Of a stretch of DNA of 64,000 bases, positions 36,370-45,547 are shown piece after piece. How positions within the stretch are numbered: position 1 is the stretch's first letter; each line of letters begins with the position of its first letter. A model generated the notes under the pieces. The model was not told where the DNA came from. It made no database searches and saw only the letters and a program-made list of their open reading frames with translations. Location: the NCBI RefSeq assembly GCF_022179345.1, contig NZ_BPQR01000062.1, positions 1-64,000 of the forward strand. Direction: 5' to 3'. The DNA is from Methylobacterium jeotgali. Lineage in GTDB: Bacteria > Pseudomonadota > Alphaproteobacteria > Rhizobiales > Beijerinckiaceae. Position numbers and translations under genes: made by a program.

Positions 36370-37749
36370 TCAGGTCTTGGCTTTGTCCGCCTTCGCGGCC
36401 CTGAGCGCCGCGCGCTTGGCCTCGGCCCAGCCCTCCCGGTTCGACTGCCGGGAGCGGGCGATGGCGAGCGCGCCCTCGGGCACGTCCTCGGTCACGACCG
36501 AGCCCGTCGCCACGTAGGCGCCGGCCCCGATCGTCACCGGCGCGACGAGGGCCGAGTCCGAGCCGATGAAGGCGCCCGGTCCGATCACCGTGCGGTGCTT
36601 GGAGACGCCGTCGTAGTTGCAGGTGATGGTGCCGGCGCCGATGTTGGCGGCCTCTCCGATTTCGGCGTCGCCGAGATAGGTGAGATGCGCGGCCTTGGCG
36701 CCGTCCTTGAGATGGGCGTTCTTCACCTCGACGAAGTTGCCGAGATGGACGCCCCGCTCCAGCACCGCCCCGCCCCGCAGGCGCGCGTGCGGGCCGATGC
36801 TGACGGCCTCGCCGAGCCGCGTCTCGGTGAGATGCGTGAAGGCGTGGATGACCGAGCCGGCGCCGACCCGCACGCGGGGGCCGATCACCACGTGAGGCTC
36901 CACGAGAACGTCCCGCTCCAACACCGTGTCGTAGCTCAGGAAAACCGTCTCCGGCGCCACGAGGGTCACGCCGCCGAGCTGGGCGCTGCGGCGCAGCCGC
37001 CGCTGGATCCCGGCCTCCGCCACCGAGAGCTGCACCCGGTCGTTGACGCCCTGCGCCTCCGCCTCCTCGACCCGCACCACGGCGACGCCGAGCTCGTCGC
37101 CGACGGCGAGGGCCACGGCGTCGGGCAGGTAGTACTCGCCGGCCGCGTTGTCGTTGCCGATCCGCGTGAGCAGCGCGAGGGCGTGGGTGCCGGAGAGCGC
37201 CATCAGCCCGGCATTGGCGAGGCGCACCCGGCGCTCGTCCTCGCTCGCGTCCTTCTCCTCGCGGATCGCGGTGACGCGGCCGGCGGCGTCGGTGAGCACC
37301 CGGCCGTAGCCCGTCGGGTCCGCCGCCTCGAAGGCCAGCACCGCGACCGCGGCGCCCTCGGCCAGCGGCGCCCGCAGCCGCGCCAGGGTCTCGCCGGTGA
37401 TGAGCGGGGTGTCGCCGAAGGCCACGATCACGTCGTCGGCGGCCTCCTCCAGGGCGGCGCGGGCGGCGAGCACCGCGTGCGCGGTGCCGAGGCGCTCGGC
37501 CTGGGGATGGGTGCTGGCGCCCGGTGCCACCCGCTCGACCTCGGCGGCGACGTCTGCGCGGCCGGGCTCGACCACCACGGCGATGCGCGTTGCACCGGCC
37601 TCCTGCGCGGCGGCGAGCACGTGGCCGAGCATCGAGCGGCCGGCGATGGCATGGAGCACCTTCGGCGTCTCGGAGCGCATCCGGGTGCCCTTGCCGGCGG
37701 CGAGCACGATCGCCGTGAGGCTGCGCCGGGCCGCGTCGGAGATCGTCAT
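36370..37749 (-). CDS. glmU: bifunctional N-acetylglucosamine-1-phosphate uridyltransferase/glucosamine-1-phosphate acetyltransferase
   Basis: This 459-residue enzyme makes UDP-GlcNAc for peptidoglycan and lipid A. The uridyltransferase domain shows IVLAAGKGTRMRSETPKVLH and VAFGDTPLITGETLARLR. The C-terminal left-handed beta-helix shows GPHARLRGGAVLERGVHLGN, FVEVKNAHLKDGAKAAHLTY and NIGAGTITCNYDG. The ATG at 37749 fits the family start; a GTG at 37788 would add 13 residues. It lies 171 bp upstream of glmS. Confidence 0.96.
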   Translation of the reverse strand: MTISDAARRSLTAIVLAAGKGTRMRSETPKVLHAIAGRSMLGHVLAAAQEAGATRIAVVVEPGRADVAAEVERVAPGASTHPQAERLGTAHAVLAARAALEEAADDVIVAFGDTPLITGETLARLRAPLAEGAAVAVLAFEAADPTGYGRVLTDAAGRVTAIREEKDASEDERRVRLANAGLMALSGTHALALLTRIGNDNAAGEYYLPDAVALAVGDELGVAVVRVEEAEAQGVNDRVQLSVAEAGIQRRLRRSAQLGGVTLVAPETVFLSYDTVLERDVLVEPHVVIGPRVRVGAGSVIHAFTHLTETRLGEAVSIGPHARLRGGAVLERGVHLGNFVEVKNAHLKDGAKAAHLTYLGDAEIGEAANIGAGTITCNYDGVSKHRTVIGPGAFIGSDSALVAPVTIGAGAYVATGSVVTEDVPEGALAIARSRQSNREGWAEAKRAALRAAKADKAKT

Positions 37750-38012
37750 CGCTCGAGTCCGCTCGCTGTCGGGTGAAGGCTCGGCCACGGATTAGCCGAT
37801 CGGGACGGATGCGCAAACGGGCCGCCGCACGCGAGGATGCCGAAAGGTAGTCGCTAAAATCTTACGAAAGAATTGTTTCACGGAACGTGACGCAGGGTAA
37901 ATTAACCTTCAACAACGCCTGATGTTGTTTGACGGCGGAGCCTATTTGTTGCGACAAGGCGCGTCGTGGGTGCGATGCGTGCGGCCGGCGGGGCTGCCCG
38001 CGAGGAGTGACG

Positions 38013-38237
38013 ATGGTCACGATCTGCCTGCTCGCCTTCGCCGGGCTTCTGATCGGACGCTACCTCAACGTCTTCGCGGTGGTCGCGTCGAGCGCCGCCG
38101 TCCTGCTGCTCGGGGCGGTGTCCCGGATCGTCTTCTCGGGCCCGAGCCTCGCCGACGTCGCCATGGCCTTCGCCTACGTGGCGGCCCTTCAGGGGGGCTA
38201 CCTCCTCGGTGCCTTTCTCGCCCACGGCCGGTCCTGA
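38013..38237 (+). CDS. small two-helix membrane protein, hypothetical
   Basis: This 74-residue protein is almost entirely hydrophobic: MVTICLLAFAGLLIGRYLNV, then FAVVASSAAVLLLGAV and a last helix AYVAALQGGYLLGAFLA. The ATG has GAGGAG at the right distance. The region upstream (about 37850–37930) is AT-rich for this genome and likely holds its promoter. No family was recognised. Confidence 0.7.
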   Translation: MVTICLLAFAGLLIGRYLNVFAVVASSAAVLLLGAVSRIVFSGPSLADVAMAFAYVAALQGGYLLGAFLAHGRS

Positions 38238-38250
38238 GCGCGGCGACCCG

Positions 38251-38358
38251 CTAGAACCAGATCACGCGCCCCGTCTGCAGGGACGCGAAGCCCCACAGGG
38301 CGAGGGCGAGGGCGAGGAGAACGAGGCCGGCCACGAGCCGGCGGCGCTGAGCGGGCAT
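38251..38358 (-). CDS. 35-residue single-helix membrane protein, hypothetical
   Basis: This short frame begins MPAQRRRLVAGLVLLALAL and ends GRVIWF. It has a positively charged N-terminus and one hydrophobic helix, typical of bacterial small membrane proteins. It converges with the small membrane protein at 38013. No good ribosome site was found, so translation is uncertain. Confidence 0.45.
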   Translation of the reverse strand: MPAQRRRLVAGLVLLALALALWGFASLQTGRVIWF

Positions 38359-38588
38359 CACGAGGCGTCTTTCGCGCAATCGGGTTGCGCATGGGCGCAC
38401 TCAGGCCGGACTACGGCGGTTTTCGGGTCGGGCCAAGGGCGGGAGGGGCTCGCAGAATACGTAGCCGAGATGCGGCACGGCCGGAGCGCAGGCTTAACGC
38501 GCGGTTCAGTCGTTCGCGTGGTAGACCGCATGCAACGATCCGCCCCGCCTGCCGGTTGAGGGCGCTCCCGGCCCTGACGGATGCTTGC

Positions 38589-40220
38589 ATGACGACATCG
38601 CCCTGCCCGCCCGGCGAGGACCGCCTCTCCATGGATCCGGTGATCCCCGGATCCGGGGATCACAGCCGCCGAGCCGTGCTGACGGGTGCCCTGCGGGCGG
38701 GCCTCGCGGCCGGCGCCGTCCTGGCGCTGCCCGGCGCCGCTGCGGCGGGGGGCGCTCAAGGGGCCGGTCAGGGGGCGGCGCAGGGGACGGACTGGCTGCT
38801 GCCGCCGGGCGCGGCGTTCGGCCCGGAGACCCTGCGCGACCTCGCCCGGCAGATGGCCAAGGCCGCCTACGCCGCGCCCGGCGCCGACGACCTCGCCGGC
38901 GATCTCAGGAGCCTGCCCCGCGACCGCTACGAGGCGATCCGCACGGCGCCCGGCACCGCGATCTGGGACGGGGAGGCCCACGGCTTCGCGATCGAACCGC
39001 TCGCCCGGGGCTCGATCTTCTCCGCGCCCGTCGAGCTGTCGCTGATCGTGGACGGCCGCATCCACCCCGTCCTCGGCGACCGGGCCCGCTTCGAGCCCGG
39101 CGAGGTCGCCCTGCCGGACCTGCCGAGCCCGCGCGCCTATTCCGGCTTCCGGGTACGGGCGCGCCTCGGCGGCGGAAGCCCCTCCGCGTTCGCGGTCTTC
39201 CAGGGCGCCTCGTTCTTCCGCCTGCTCGCCCGCGGGCAGCGCTTCGGCGTCACCGCCCGCTCCCTGACCCTGCGGCCGGCGGATGCCCGGGGCGAGGAGT
39301 TCCCCCGCTTCCGGGCCTTCTACATCGAGGCGCCGAGGGGCGGGGCGCTGAGCCTGCACGCGATCGTCGACTCGGAGTCGTGCGTGGCCGCCCTCACCTA
39401 CCGGCTCACCCCCGGCGACCTCTCCACGGCGGAGGTCGAAGGCTTCCTGGTGCCGCGCAAGGCGCTCGATCATCTCGGCCTCGGCGGCATGCAGGCGGCC
39501 TACCTGTTCGGCGGCCACGACCGGCGCGGCAGCGATGACGCCCGCGCCGCCGCCTACGCGGCGAGCGGCCTCCAGATCCGCAACGGCGGCGGCGAGGCGA
39601 TCTGGCGGCCGGTCCACAACCCGGAGAGCCTCCAGATCTCGTCCTTCCTCGACCGCGGCCCGAAAGGCTTCGGGCTGATGCAGCGCGAGCGCGCCTACGC
39701 GGATTTCGAGGACGACGTACAGCGCTGGGAGGAGCGGCCCTCCCTCTGGCTGGAGCCGCGGGGCGACTGGGGCGAGGGCGCGGTGACGCTCCTCGAGATC
39801 CCGAGCGATTCCGAGTTCAACGAGAACGTGCTGGCCTACTGGCGGGCGAAGGGGCCGCTGCCGGCCGGCACCGAGCAGGAGTTCGGCTACCGGCAGTCCT
39901 GGTGCTGGGAATCGCCCGAGCGGCCGCCGCTGGCCCGGGTCTGCGGCACCCGCAGCGGCAAGGGCGGCGCGGGCGCGCAGCGCCTGTTCCTCGTCGATTT
40001 CAGCGGCGACGACCTCTTCGACGAGGGGCTGGAGGCGGAGCTCTCCGCGAGCCCCGGCCGGATCGTCGCGCGCACCCTCTACCCTTACCCGGAGCGGCGG
40101 ACCCTGCGGGTCTCCTTCGAGCTCGACCCGGGCAGCGCCAAGGCCTGCGAGCTGCGCCTGATCCTCAAGCGCGGCGAGCGGGTCCTGTCGGAGACCTGGC
40201 TCTATCGCTGGACCCCCTGA
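38589..40220 (+). CDS. opgG: periplasmic glucan biosynthesis protein OpgG (MdoG), Tat-exported
   Basis: This 543-residue protein acts in the periplasm to form osmoregulated periplasmic glucans. The N-terminus carries a twin-arginine signal: HSRRAVLTGALRAGLAAGAV followed by a hydrophobic stretch. The mature domain has LARQMAKAAYAAPGADDL, YEAIRTAPGTAIW, FGLMQRERAYADFEDDV and NENVLAYWRAKGPLPAG, all typical of MdoG. A perfect 24-bp GATC-rich palindrome lies inside the coding region just before the Tat motif and encodes VIPGSGDH. It is followed after 106 bp by opgH. Confidence 0.95.
   Translation: MTTSPCPPGEDRLSMDPVIPGSGDHSRRAVLTGALRAGLAAGAVLALPGAAAAGGAQGAGQGAAQGTDWLLPPGAAFGPETLRDLARQMAKAAYAAPGADDLAGDLRSLPRDRYEAIRTAPGTAIWDGEAHGFAIEPLARGSIFSAPVELSLIVDGRIHPVLGDRARFEPGEVALPDLPSPRAYSGFRVRARLGGGSPSAFAVFQGASFFRLLARGQRFGVTARSLTLRPADARGEEFPRFRAFYIEAPRGGALSLHAIVDSESCVAALTYRLTPGDLSTAEVEGFLVPRKALDHLGLGGMQAAYLFGGHDRRGSDDARAAAYAASGLQIRNGGGEAIWRPVHNPESLQISSFLDRGPKGFGLMQRERAYADFEDDVQRWEERPSLWLEPRGDWGEGAVTLLEIPSDSEFNENVLAYWRAKGPLPAGTEQEFGYRQSWCWESPERPPLARVCGTRSGKGGAGAQRLFLVDFSGDDLFDEGLEAELSASPGRIVARTLYPYPERRTLRVSFELDPGSAKACELRLILKRGERVLSETWLYRWTP
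38640..38663. repeat. perfect 24-bp GATC palindrome inside opgG
   Basis: GTGATCCCCGGA (38640–38651) and TCCGGGGATCAC (38652–38663) are exact reverse complements with no spacer. It belongs to the dispersed GATC-rich family. It is in frame, encoding VIPGSGDH directly upstream of the twin-arginine motif. Confidence 0.85.
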
Positions 40221-40326
40221 GCGCCCGACCGAGACGCGTTCCGAGACATTTGCCGAGACACTTGCCCGACACGACGAGACTACCCCCGCCCGGCACGCGC
40301 CGGCGGGGCCCGAGAGGAGCAGAGGC

Positions 40327-42510
40327 TTGGATCTTTCCCGCCAGGACACCCGCGAGACCCCCGCGGCGGAGATCCGTTCCGGATCGGCCCTGCCGTTCCG
40401 CGACGCCCTGCCCCCGGAGGCGCCGCTCGCCATGCCGGTGCAGGATCTCGCCCGCTTCGACCCCGCGACCGCCCACAGGCCGGGCGTCCGCCACGCCGCG
40501 CCCTGGGCGCAGCGGCTCCTCGTGTTCGGGCTTGCCGCTCTGCTCACCGCCTACGGCGCTTGGCAGATGTACCAGGTGGTGTCGGTCTCCGGTGGCGTCA
40601 GCGCGCTGCAATACGCCTTGCTCGCGCTCTTCACCCTGAACTTCTCCTGGATCGCGCTGGCCTTCGCCGGGGCGGTGCTGGGCTTCCTGGTGCTGCTCCC
40701 CGGTGTCCTGCGCCGCGCCGCCCCCGATCCCCTGCCGTCCGGGCTCTCGACCCGCACGGCGGTGGTGATGCCCGTCTACAACGAGGGCACGGCGCGGGTC
40801 TTCGCGGCGCTTCAGGCCATGCACGAGGGCATCGCGGCGAGCGGGCTCGGCGCCCATTTCGACTGGTTCGTCCTCTCTGATTCCACCTCCCCCGACGCCT
40901 GGGTCGCCGAGGAGCGGGCCTTCCTGGCGCTCCGCGAGCGCCTGGGAGACGGCGCGCGGCTCTACTACCGGCACCGGCGGCGCAACCACCACCGCAAGGC
41001 CGGCAACATCGCCGACTTCGTCACCCGCTGGGGCGGGGCCTACGATCACATGCTGGTCCTCGACGCCGACAGCCTGCTCACCCCCGAATGCATCCTCGGC
41101 CTCACCGCGGCGATGGAGGCGGACCCGGATGCCGGCATCGTCCAGTCCCTGCCGCTCATCGTGAACCGCAACACGCTCTTCGCCCGCGTCCAGCAGTTCG
41201 CCGGGCGCATCTACGGGCCGATCATCGCCACGGGTCTCTCGGCCTGGTCGGGCCGCACGGCGAACTACTGGGGCCACAACGCCATCATCCGCACCCGCGC
41301 CTTCGCCGAGGCTTGCGGCCTGCCGGACCTCGGGGGCAAGCCCCCCTTCGGCGGCCACGTGCTCAGCCACGACTTCGTGGAGGCGGCGCTGATCGCCCGC
41401 GCCGGCTGGGGCGTGCGCATGCTGCCCGGGCTTCCCGGCTCCTACGAGGAGAGCCCGCCCTCGCTCATCGACGTGGCCGTGCGCGACCGGCGCTGGGCGC
41501 AGGGCAACCTCCAGCACGCCCGGATCATCGGCGCGGCGGGCTTGAAGCTCGCCTCCCGCCAGCACTTCGCCACGGGCATCGCCGGCTACGTTGCCTCCCC
41601 GCTCTGGGCCGCGCAGCTCCTCATCGGTCTGGCGCTCGTCGCCCAGACCGCCTTCGTGAAGCCGGAGTACTTCACCTCCGAGTTCGGCCTCTACCCGGTC
41701 TTCCCCCGGTTCGACGCGGTCCGCGCGCTCCAGCTCTTCGGGCTGACCATGGGCGTGCTGCTGGCGCCGAAGTTCTTGGGCCTCGTCCTCGCCCTCCTCG
41801 ACGGGCCGGTGCGGCGGGCCTGCGGGGGCGGCCTGCGCCTCGTCCTCTCCTGCCTCATCGAGATCCTGCTCTCGGCGCTGATCGCTCCGATCGCCATGCT
41901 GATCCAGTCGGGCTCGGTGTTCCAGATCCTCGCCGGGCGCGACACCGGCTGGAACCCGCAGCGCCGCGACGACGGCTCGATTCCCTTCGCCGATATCGTG
42001 CGTCGGCACCGCTGGCACATGGTGCTGGGGATCGTGGCCGGCGTCTCGGCCTTCGCCATCGCCACCTCGCTCTTCCTCTGGATGTCGCCGACCATCCTCG
42101 GCCTCGTCTTCGCGATCCCGATCTCCTGGGCGAGCGGACAGCTCGGGCTCGGCCTCGCCCTCAAGCGGGCTGGGCTCCTGATGATCCCCGAGGAGCGCGA
42201 GCCCCCCGCCGTCCTAACGCGGGCCGGAACGCTCGCCGCCGAGAACGCGGCGCGGTGCCTCGACGAGGCCGACGCGCTGGAAGCGCTCCACGCCGACCGG
42301 GCGCTCGCCGAGGCGCATGCCCGGATGCTGCCCGCCGCCGAGAGCCGTCCCCGCGGCGCCGTGGAGACGGAGCACGTCCTCGCCCAGGCCAAGATCGTCG
42401 AGGCCGAGACGCTCTCCGAGGCCCGCGCCTGGATCGCCGCCCCGAAGGAGCGCATGGCCCTCCTCCACGACCGCGCCCTCCTCGACCGGCTCGCCCGGCT
42501 GGCGCCGTAG
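40327..42510 (+). CDS. opgH: glucan glucosyltransferase OpgH (MdoH)
   Basis: This 727-residue inner-membrane GT2 enzyme polymerises glucose from UDP-glucose for periplasmic glucans. Parts seen are the N-terminal helix around LLVFGLAALLTAYGAW, the catalytic TAVVMPVYNEG, the DxD-type VLDADSLLTPE, GHNAIIRTRAF, the (Q/R)xxRW-like RDRRWAQGNLQH and a cluster of C-terminal membrane helices. The start is a TTG with GAGGAG upstream; no earlier ATG fits. It is cotranscribed with opgG. Confidence 0.93.
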   Translation: MDLSRQDTRETPAAEIRSGSALPFRDALPPEAPLAMPVQDLARFDPATAHRPGVRHAAPWAQRLLVFGLAALLTAYGAWQMYQVVSVSGGVSALQYALLALFTLNFSWIALAFAGAVLGFLVLLPGVLRRAAPDPLPSGLSTRTAVVMPVYNEGTARVFAALQAMHEGIAASGLGAHFDWFVLSDSTSPDAWVAEERAFLALRERLGDGARLYYRHRRRNHHRKAGNIADFVTRWGGAYDHMLVLDADSLLTPECILGLTAAMEADPDAGIVQSLPLIVNRNTLFARVQQFAGRIYGPIIATGLSAWSGRTANYWGHNAIIRTRAFAEACGLPDLGGKPPFGGHVLSHDFVEAALIARAGWGVRMLPGLPGSYEESPPSLIDVAVRDRRWAQGNLQHARIIGAAGLKLASRQHFATGIAGYVASPLWAAQLLIGLALVAQTAFVKPEYFTSEFGLYPVFPRFDAVRALQLFGLTMGVLLAPKFLGLVLALLDGPVRRACGGGLRLVLSCLIEILLSALIAPIAMLIQSGSVFQILAGRDTGWNPQRRDDGSIPFADIVRRHRWHMVLGIVAGVSAFAIATSLFLWMSPTILGLVFAIPISWASGQLGLGLALKRAGLLMIPEEREPPAVLTRAGTLAAENAARCLDEADALEALHADRALAEAHARMLPAAESRPRGAVETEHVLAQAKIVEAETLSEARAWIAAPKERMALLHDRALLDRLARLAP

Positions 42511-42526
42511 GCTCCGGCCGGCGGGC

Positions 42527-43453
42527 TCAGGTCAGGAAGCCCCTCGCCCGCAGCCATGCCTCGTACCAAGAGGGCCAGTCCGCGCTCGCCGTGCCGGGGT
42601 GGCCCATGCCGAAGCCGTGGCCGCCGCTCGCGACGACGTGCAGGTCCACCGGGACCCCGGCGCGGCGGCAGGCCTCGGCCATGATCCGGCTGTTGGCGAC
42701 GTCGGAGATCGGATCGTCCTTGGCCTGGGCCAGGAACACCGGCGGGCAGCGCGGCCCGACATGCGTCTCGACCGACCACTCCGCGCTCGCCGCGGCGCCC
42801 GGATGGCGCCCGACGAGCTGCACCCGCGTCGAGCTGCGGTCGTAGGGCGGCTCCAGGGTGACGATCGGATAGATCAGCGCCGCCGCGGCGGGCCGGGCGG
42901 AGCCGGCATCCGCGGCGTCGACGGGCGCATAGGAGCGCAAGCCGGAGCGCGCTGCGGCGAGGCCCATCAGGTGTCCGCCCGCCGAGAAGCCGAGGACGCC
43001 GACGCGCTCCGGATCGATCCCGGCGCGGGCGGTCCCGGCCCGGATCAGGCGCAGGGCGCGCTGCGCGTCCTGGAGCGGCGCCATCGGGCCGGCCTGCCAG
43101 CCTTCCCGCGGCAGGCGGTAGGCGAGGACGAAGGCGGCGATGCCGCGCTCGGCGAGCCAGCGGGCGGCGGGGCGCGCCTCCCGCTCGACCTCGATGCGCC
43201 GGTATCCGCCGCCGGCCGCCACGAGGACGGCCGCGCCGTTCGGCCGGGCGGGCACGAACACCTCCAGGCTCGGCGCGGCGATGCTGCGGATCGCCCCCCG
43301 GTCGTCGGTCTCGAGCGGCCCGGCCGGACCGCCCCCGCCCGGCGGGCCGGCCGGCCAGAGGGGCACGACCGGCCGGTCCTCCGAGGCGGCGCGGGCGGGC
43401 CGGGCCGCGAGGGCGGCCGCGGCGAGGAGAAGGGACCGGCGGGTCGGCGGCAT
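42527..43453 (-). CDS. secreted alpha/beta hydrolase, esterase/acetylxylan-esterase-like
   Basis: This 308-residue protein has a signal-type N-terminus (MPPTRRSLLLAAAALAARPA). Its alpha/beta fold shows FVPARPNGAAVLVAAGGGYR, the nucleophile elbow VGVLGFSAGGHLMGLAA (G-F-S-A-G) and Asp and His near the end (KDDPISDVANS; SGGHGFGMGHPG). This resembles BD-FAE/acetylxylan esterases. The substrate is unknown. Its start is about 50 bp from the stop of a second hydrolase on the same strand, so the two may form an operon. Confidence 0.85.
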   Translation of the reverse strand: MPPTRRSLLLAAAALAARPARAASEDRPVVPLWPAGPPGGGGPAGPLETDDRGAIRSIAAPSLEVFVPARPNGAAVLVAAGGGYRRIEVEREARPAARWLAERGIAAFVLAYRLPREGWQAGPMAPLQDAQRALRLIRAGTARAGIDPERVGVLGFSAGGHLMGLAAARSGLRSYAPVDAADAGSARPAAAALIYPIVTLEPPYDRSSTRVQLVGRHPGAAASAEWSVETHVGPRCPPVFLAQAKDDPISDVANSRIMAEACRRAGVPVDLHVVASGGHGFGMGHPGTASADWPSWYEAWLRARGFLT

Positions 43454-43506
43454 GGGGCAAGCCTTGCCACCGACGGGCGACGGGGTGAAGCCGCCGCTCC
43501 CCCCTT

Positions 43507-44496
43507 TCAGTCCCGCGCCATCGTCCGCCCCAGGAAGTCGCGCATCAGCCCCGCGATCTCGGCGTGGTGCGTCTCCAGGGCGAAGTGGCCGGTGTCGAGG
43601 AGATGGACTTCGGCCTCCGGCAGGTCGCGCCGGTAGGCCTCGGCGCCGGCGGGCAGGAAGAACGGGTCGTTGCGCCCCCAGACCGCCAGCAGCGGCGGCC
43701 TCTGCGCCCGGAAGTAGTCCTGAAACTTCGGGTAGAGCGCCACGTTCGAGCGGTAATCGAGGATCAGGTCGAGCTGGATCTCCTCGGCCTCCGGCCGGCG
43801 CATGAAGTGCCGGTCGAGGGCCATCCCGTCCGGCGACACGAGCCCCTTCGGCGCGCCGTGCTCGTACTGCACGCGGATCGCCGCGTCGGAGAGCGAGGCC
43901 CGGCAGGCCTCGCGCCGCTCCGGGCTCGGGTCGCGCCAGTAGGCCTGCCAGGGCTCCCACTCCCGGCTCAGGCCCTCGGCATAGGCGTTGCCGTTCTGGG
44001 TGACGATCGCCGTCACCCGCTCCGGCCGGCGCATCGCGAGCCGCAGGCCTGTGGGCGCGCCGTAGTCGAAGACGTAGAGGGCGTAGCGCGTCAGCCCGAG
44101 CGCGTCGACGAAGCCCTCGATCACCTCGGCGAGGCGGTCGAACGTGTAGGCGAACTGCGCCCGCGGCGGCGCGAGCGTGTTGCCGAAGCCGGGCAGGTCC
44201 GGCGCGATCACCCGGTAGCGGTCGGCGAGACGCGGGATCAGGTCCCGGAACATGTGGCCCGAGGTCGGGAAGCCGTGCAGCAGCAGCAGGAGCGGCGCGT
44301 CGCGGGGCCCGGCCTCGCGGTAGAACACGCCGACATCGCCCACGGCTTGCGTGGCGTAGCGGACCGTCATGGAAACCTCCTTCGATGCCTGGGGGCGGCC
44401 CTCCGATCCGGCGGGCCGGATCGCGAGCAGCGTCGCGGCGAGGCCGAGGGACGCGAGCACCGTGCGCCGCATCGGATGGTTCGGAATCGCCGTCAT
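43507..44496 (-). CDS. alpha/beta hydrolase, epoxide-hydrolase/haloalkane-dehalogenase-like, exported
   Basis: This 329-residue protein has a signal-like leader (MRRTVLASLGLAATLLAIRP after a short extension). The alpha/beta fold includes LLLLHGFPTSGHMFRDLIPR (HGFP oxyanion motif), PDLPGFGNT and nucleophile-region YALYVFDYGAPTGLRLAM, where Asp replaces the usual Ser. A His in LDTGHFALETH is the likely base. Asp at the nucleophile elbow points to dehalogenase or epoxide-hydrolase chemistry. An in-frame ATG (MTVRYATQ) would give a cytoplasmic form. It is divergent from the LysR gene. Confidence 0.82.
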   Translation of the reverse strand: MTAIPNHPMRRTVLASLGLAATLLAIRPAGSEGRPQASKEVSMTVRYATQAVGDVGVFYREAGPRDAPLLLLLHGFPTSGHMFRDLIPRLADRYRVIAPDLPGFGNTLAPPRAQFAYTFDRLAEVIEGFVDALGLTRYALYVFDYGAPTGLRLAMRRPERVTAIVTQNGNAYAEGLSREWEPWQAYWRDPSPERREACRASLSDAAIRVQYEHGAPKGLVSPDGMALDRHFMRRPEAEEIQLDLILDYRSNVALYPKFQDYFRAQRPPLLAVWGRNDPFFLPAGAEAYRRDLPEAEVHLLDTGHFALETHHAEIAGLMRDFLGRTMARD

Positions 44497-44598
44497 GGCC
44501 GCCGCCTTCCCGCGTCTGGAACGAGCCCCGAGGTAGATTTCCGCGCGCTCCGCAATAAGTCCCGCAGGCTGCAAGCCAGGATTTCAGGATCTGAAACG

Positions 44599-45537
44599 AT
44601 GGATCGGCTCGATGCCATGGCCGCCTTCGTGGCGGTGGTCGAGGAGGGCTCGCTCGCGGCGGCCGCGCGCCGGCTCGGGCTGTCGCCGGCCAGCGTCACC
44701 CGCGCCGTAGCGATGCTGGAGGCGCGCCTCGGCGAGCGGCTGCTACATCGCTCGACCCGGGCCCTGCGCCTGACCGAGCGGGGCGAGCGCCAGGTCGCCC
44801 TCTACCGGAACGTGCTGGCCGAGCTCGCCGAGGCGGAGGAGGCCGGTGCGGGCGACGCCCGGATCGAGGGCCGGATCGCGCTCACCGCGCCGACGCTGTT
44901 CGGGCGCAGGGTGGTGATGCCGGCGGTCGAGAGCTTCCTCGAGGCGCATCCCGCCGTCGGGGCGCGGGTGCTCCTCCTCGACCGGGTCGTGAACCTCGTC
45001 GAGGAGGGCGTGGACGCGGCGGTCCGCCTCGCGCCGCTGCCGGATTCCGGGCTCGTCGCGGTGCGGCTCGGCGAGATGCGCCGGCTCGTCTGCGCGGCGC
45101 CGGACTACCTCGCCCGCTCGGGCGCGCCCGCGACGCCGGGCGATCTCGACCGGCACGCCTGCCTCGGCACCGAGGACGGGCTCGCGCGCGAGATCTGGCA
45201 TTTTTCCGACGGCGCGTCGGATCGGCGGCGGCCCCTGTCGCGGACGGTGGGGCCCCGCATCGCCCTCAACAGCGCGGGCGCGGCCATCGACGCCGCGGTC
45301 CGGGGCGGCGGCCTCTGCCGCGTCATGGCCTATCAGGTGGTCGAGCCCCTCGCGGCGGGCCATCTCGTGCCGCTGCTGCGCGGCTTCGAGCCGGCGCCGG
45401 TGCCGGTCCATCTCGTCTTCCACCCGATCCCGCGACGGAACCGGGCGCTGCGGGCCTTCGTCGATCACGCCGTCCCGAGGCTCCGGGCGGCGCTCACCGA
45501 CCTTTCGGAGAGGATCGCGCGCTTCGACGGGGCGTAG
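44599..45537 (+). CDS. LysR-type transcriptional regulator
   Basis: This 312-residue regulator has an N-terminal winged helix (LDAMAAFVAVVEEGSLAAAA, RRLGLSPASVTRAVAMLEAR, LLHRSTRALRLTERG). A LysR substrate-binding domain follows (RIALTAPTLFGRRVVMPAVE; HLVPLLRGFEPAPVPVHLVF). It is divergent from the exported hydrolase with a 102-bp gap, the usual layout for a LysR protein and its target. The inducer is unknown. Confidence 0.92.
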   Translation: MDRLDAMAAFVAVVEEGSLAAAARRLGLSPASVTRAVAMLEARLGERLLHRSTRALRLTERGERQVALYRNVLAELAEAEEAGAGDARIEGRIALTAPTLFGRRVVMPAVESFLEAHPAVGARVLLLDRVVNLVEEGVDAAVRLAPLPDSGLVAVRLGEMRRLVCAAPDYLARSGAPATPGDLDRHACLGTEDGLAREIWHFSDGASDRRRPLSRTVGPRIALNSAGAAIDAAVRGGGLCRVMAYQVVEPLAAGHLVPLLRGFEPAPVPVHLVFHPIPRRNRALRAFVDHAVPRLRAALTDLSERIARFDGA

Positions 45538-45547
45538 GCGGCGAGGC

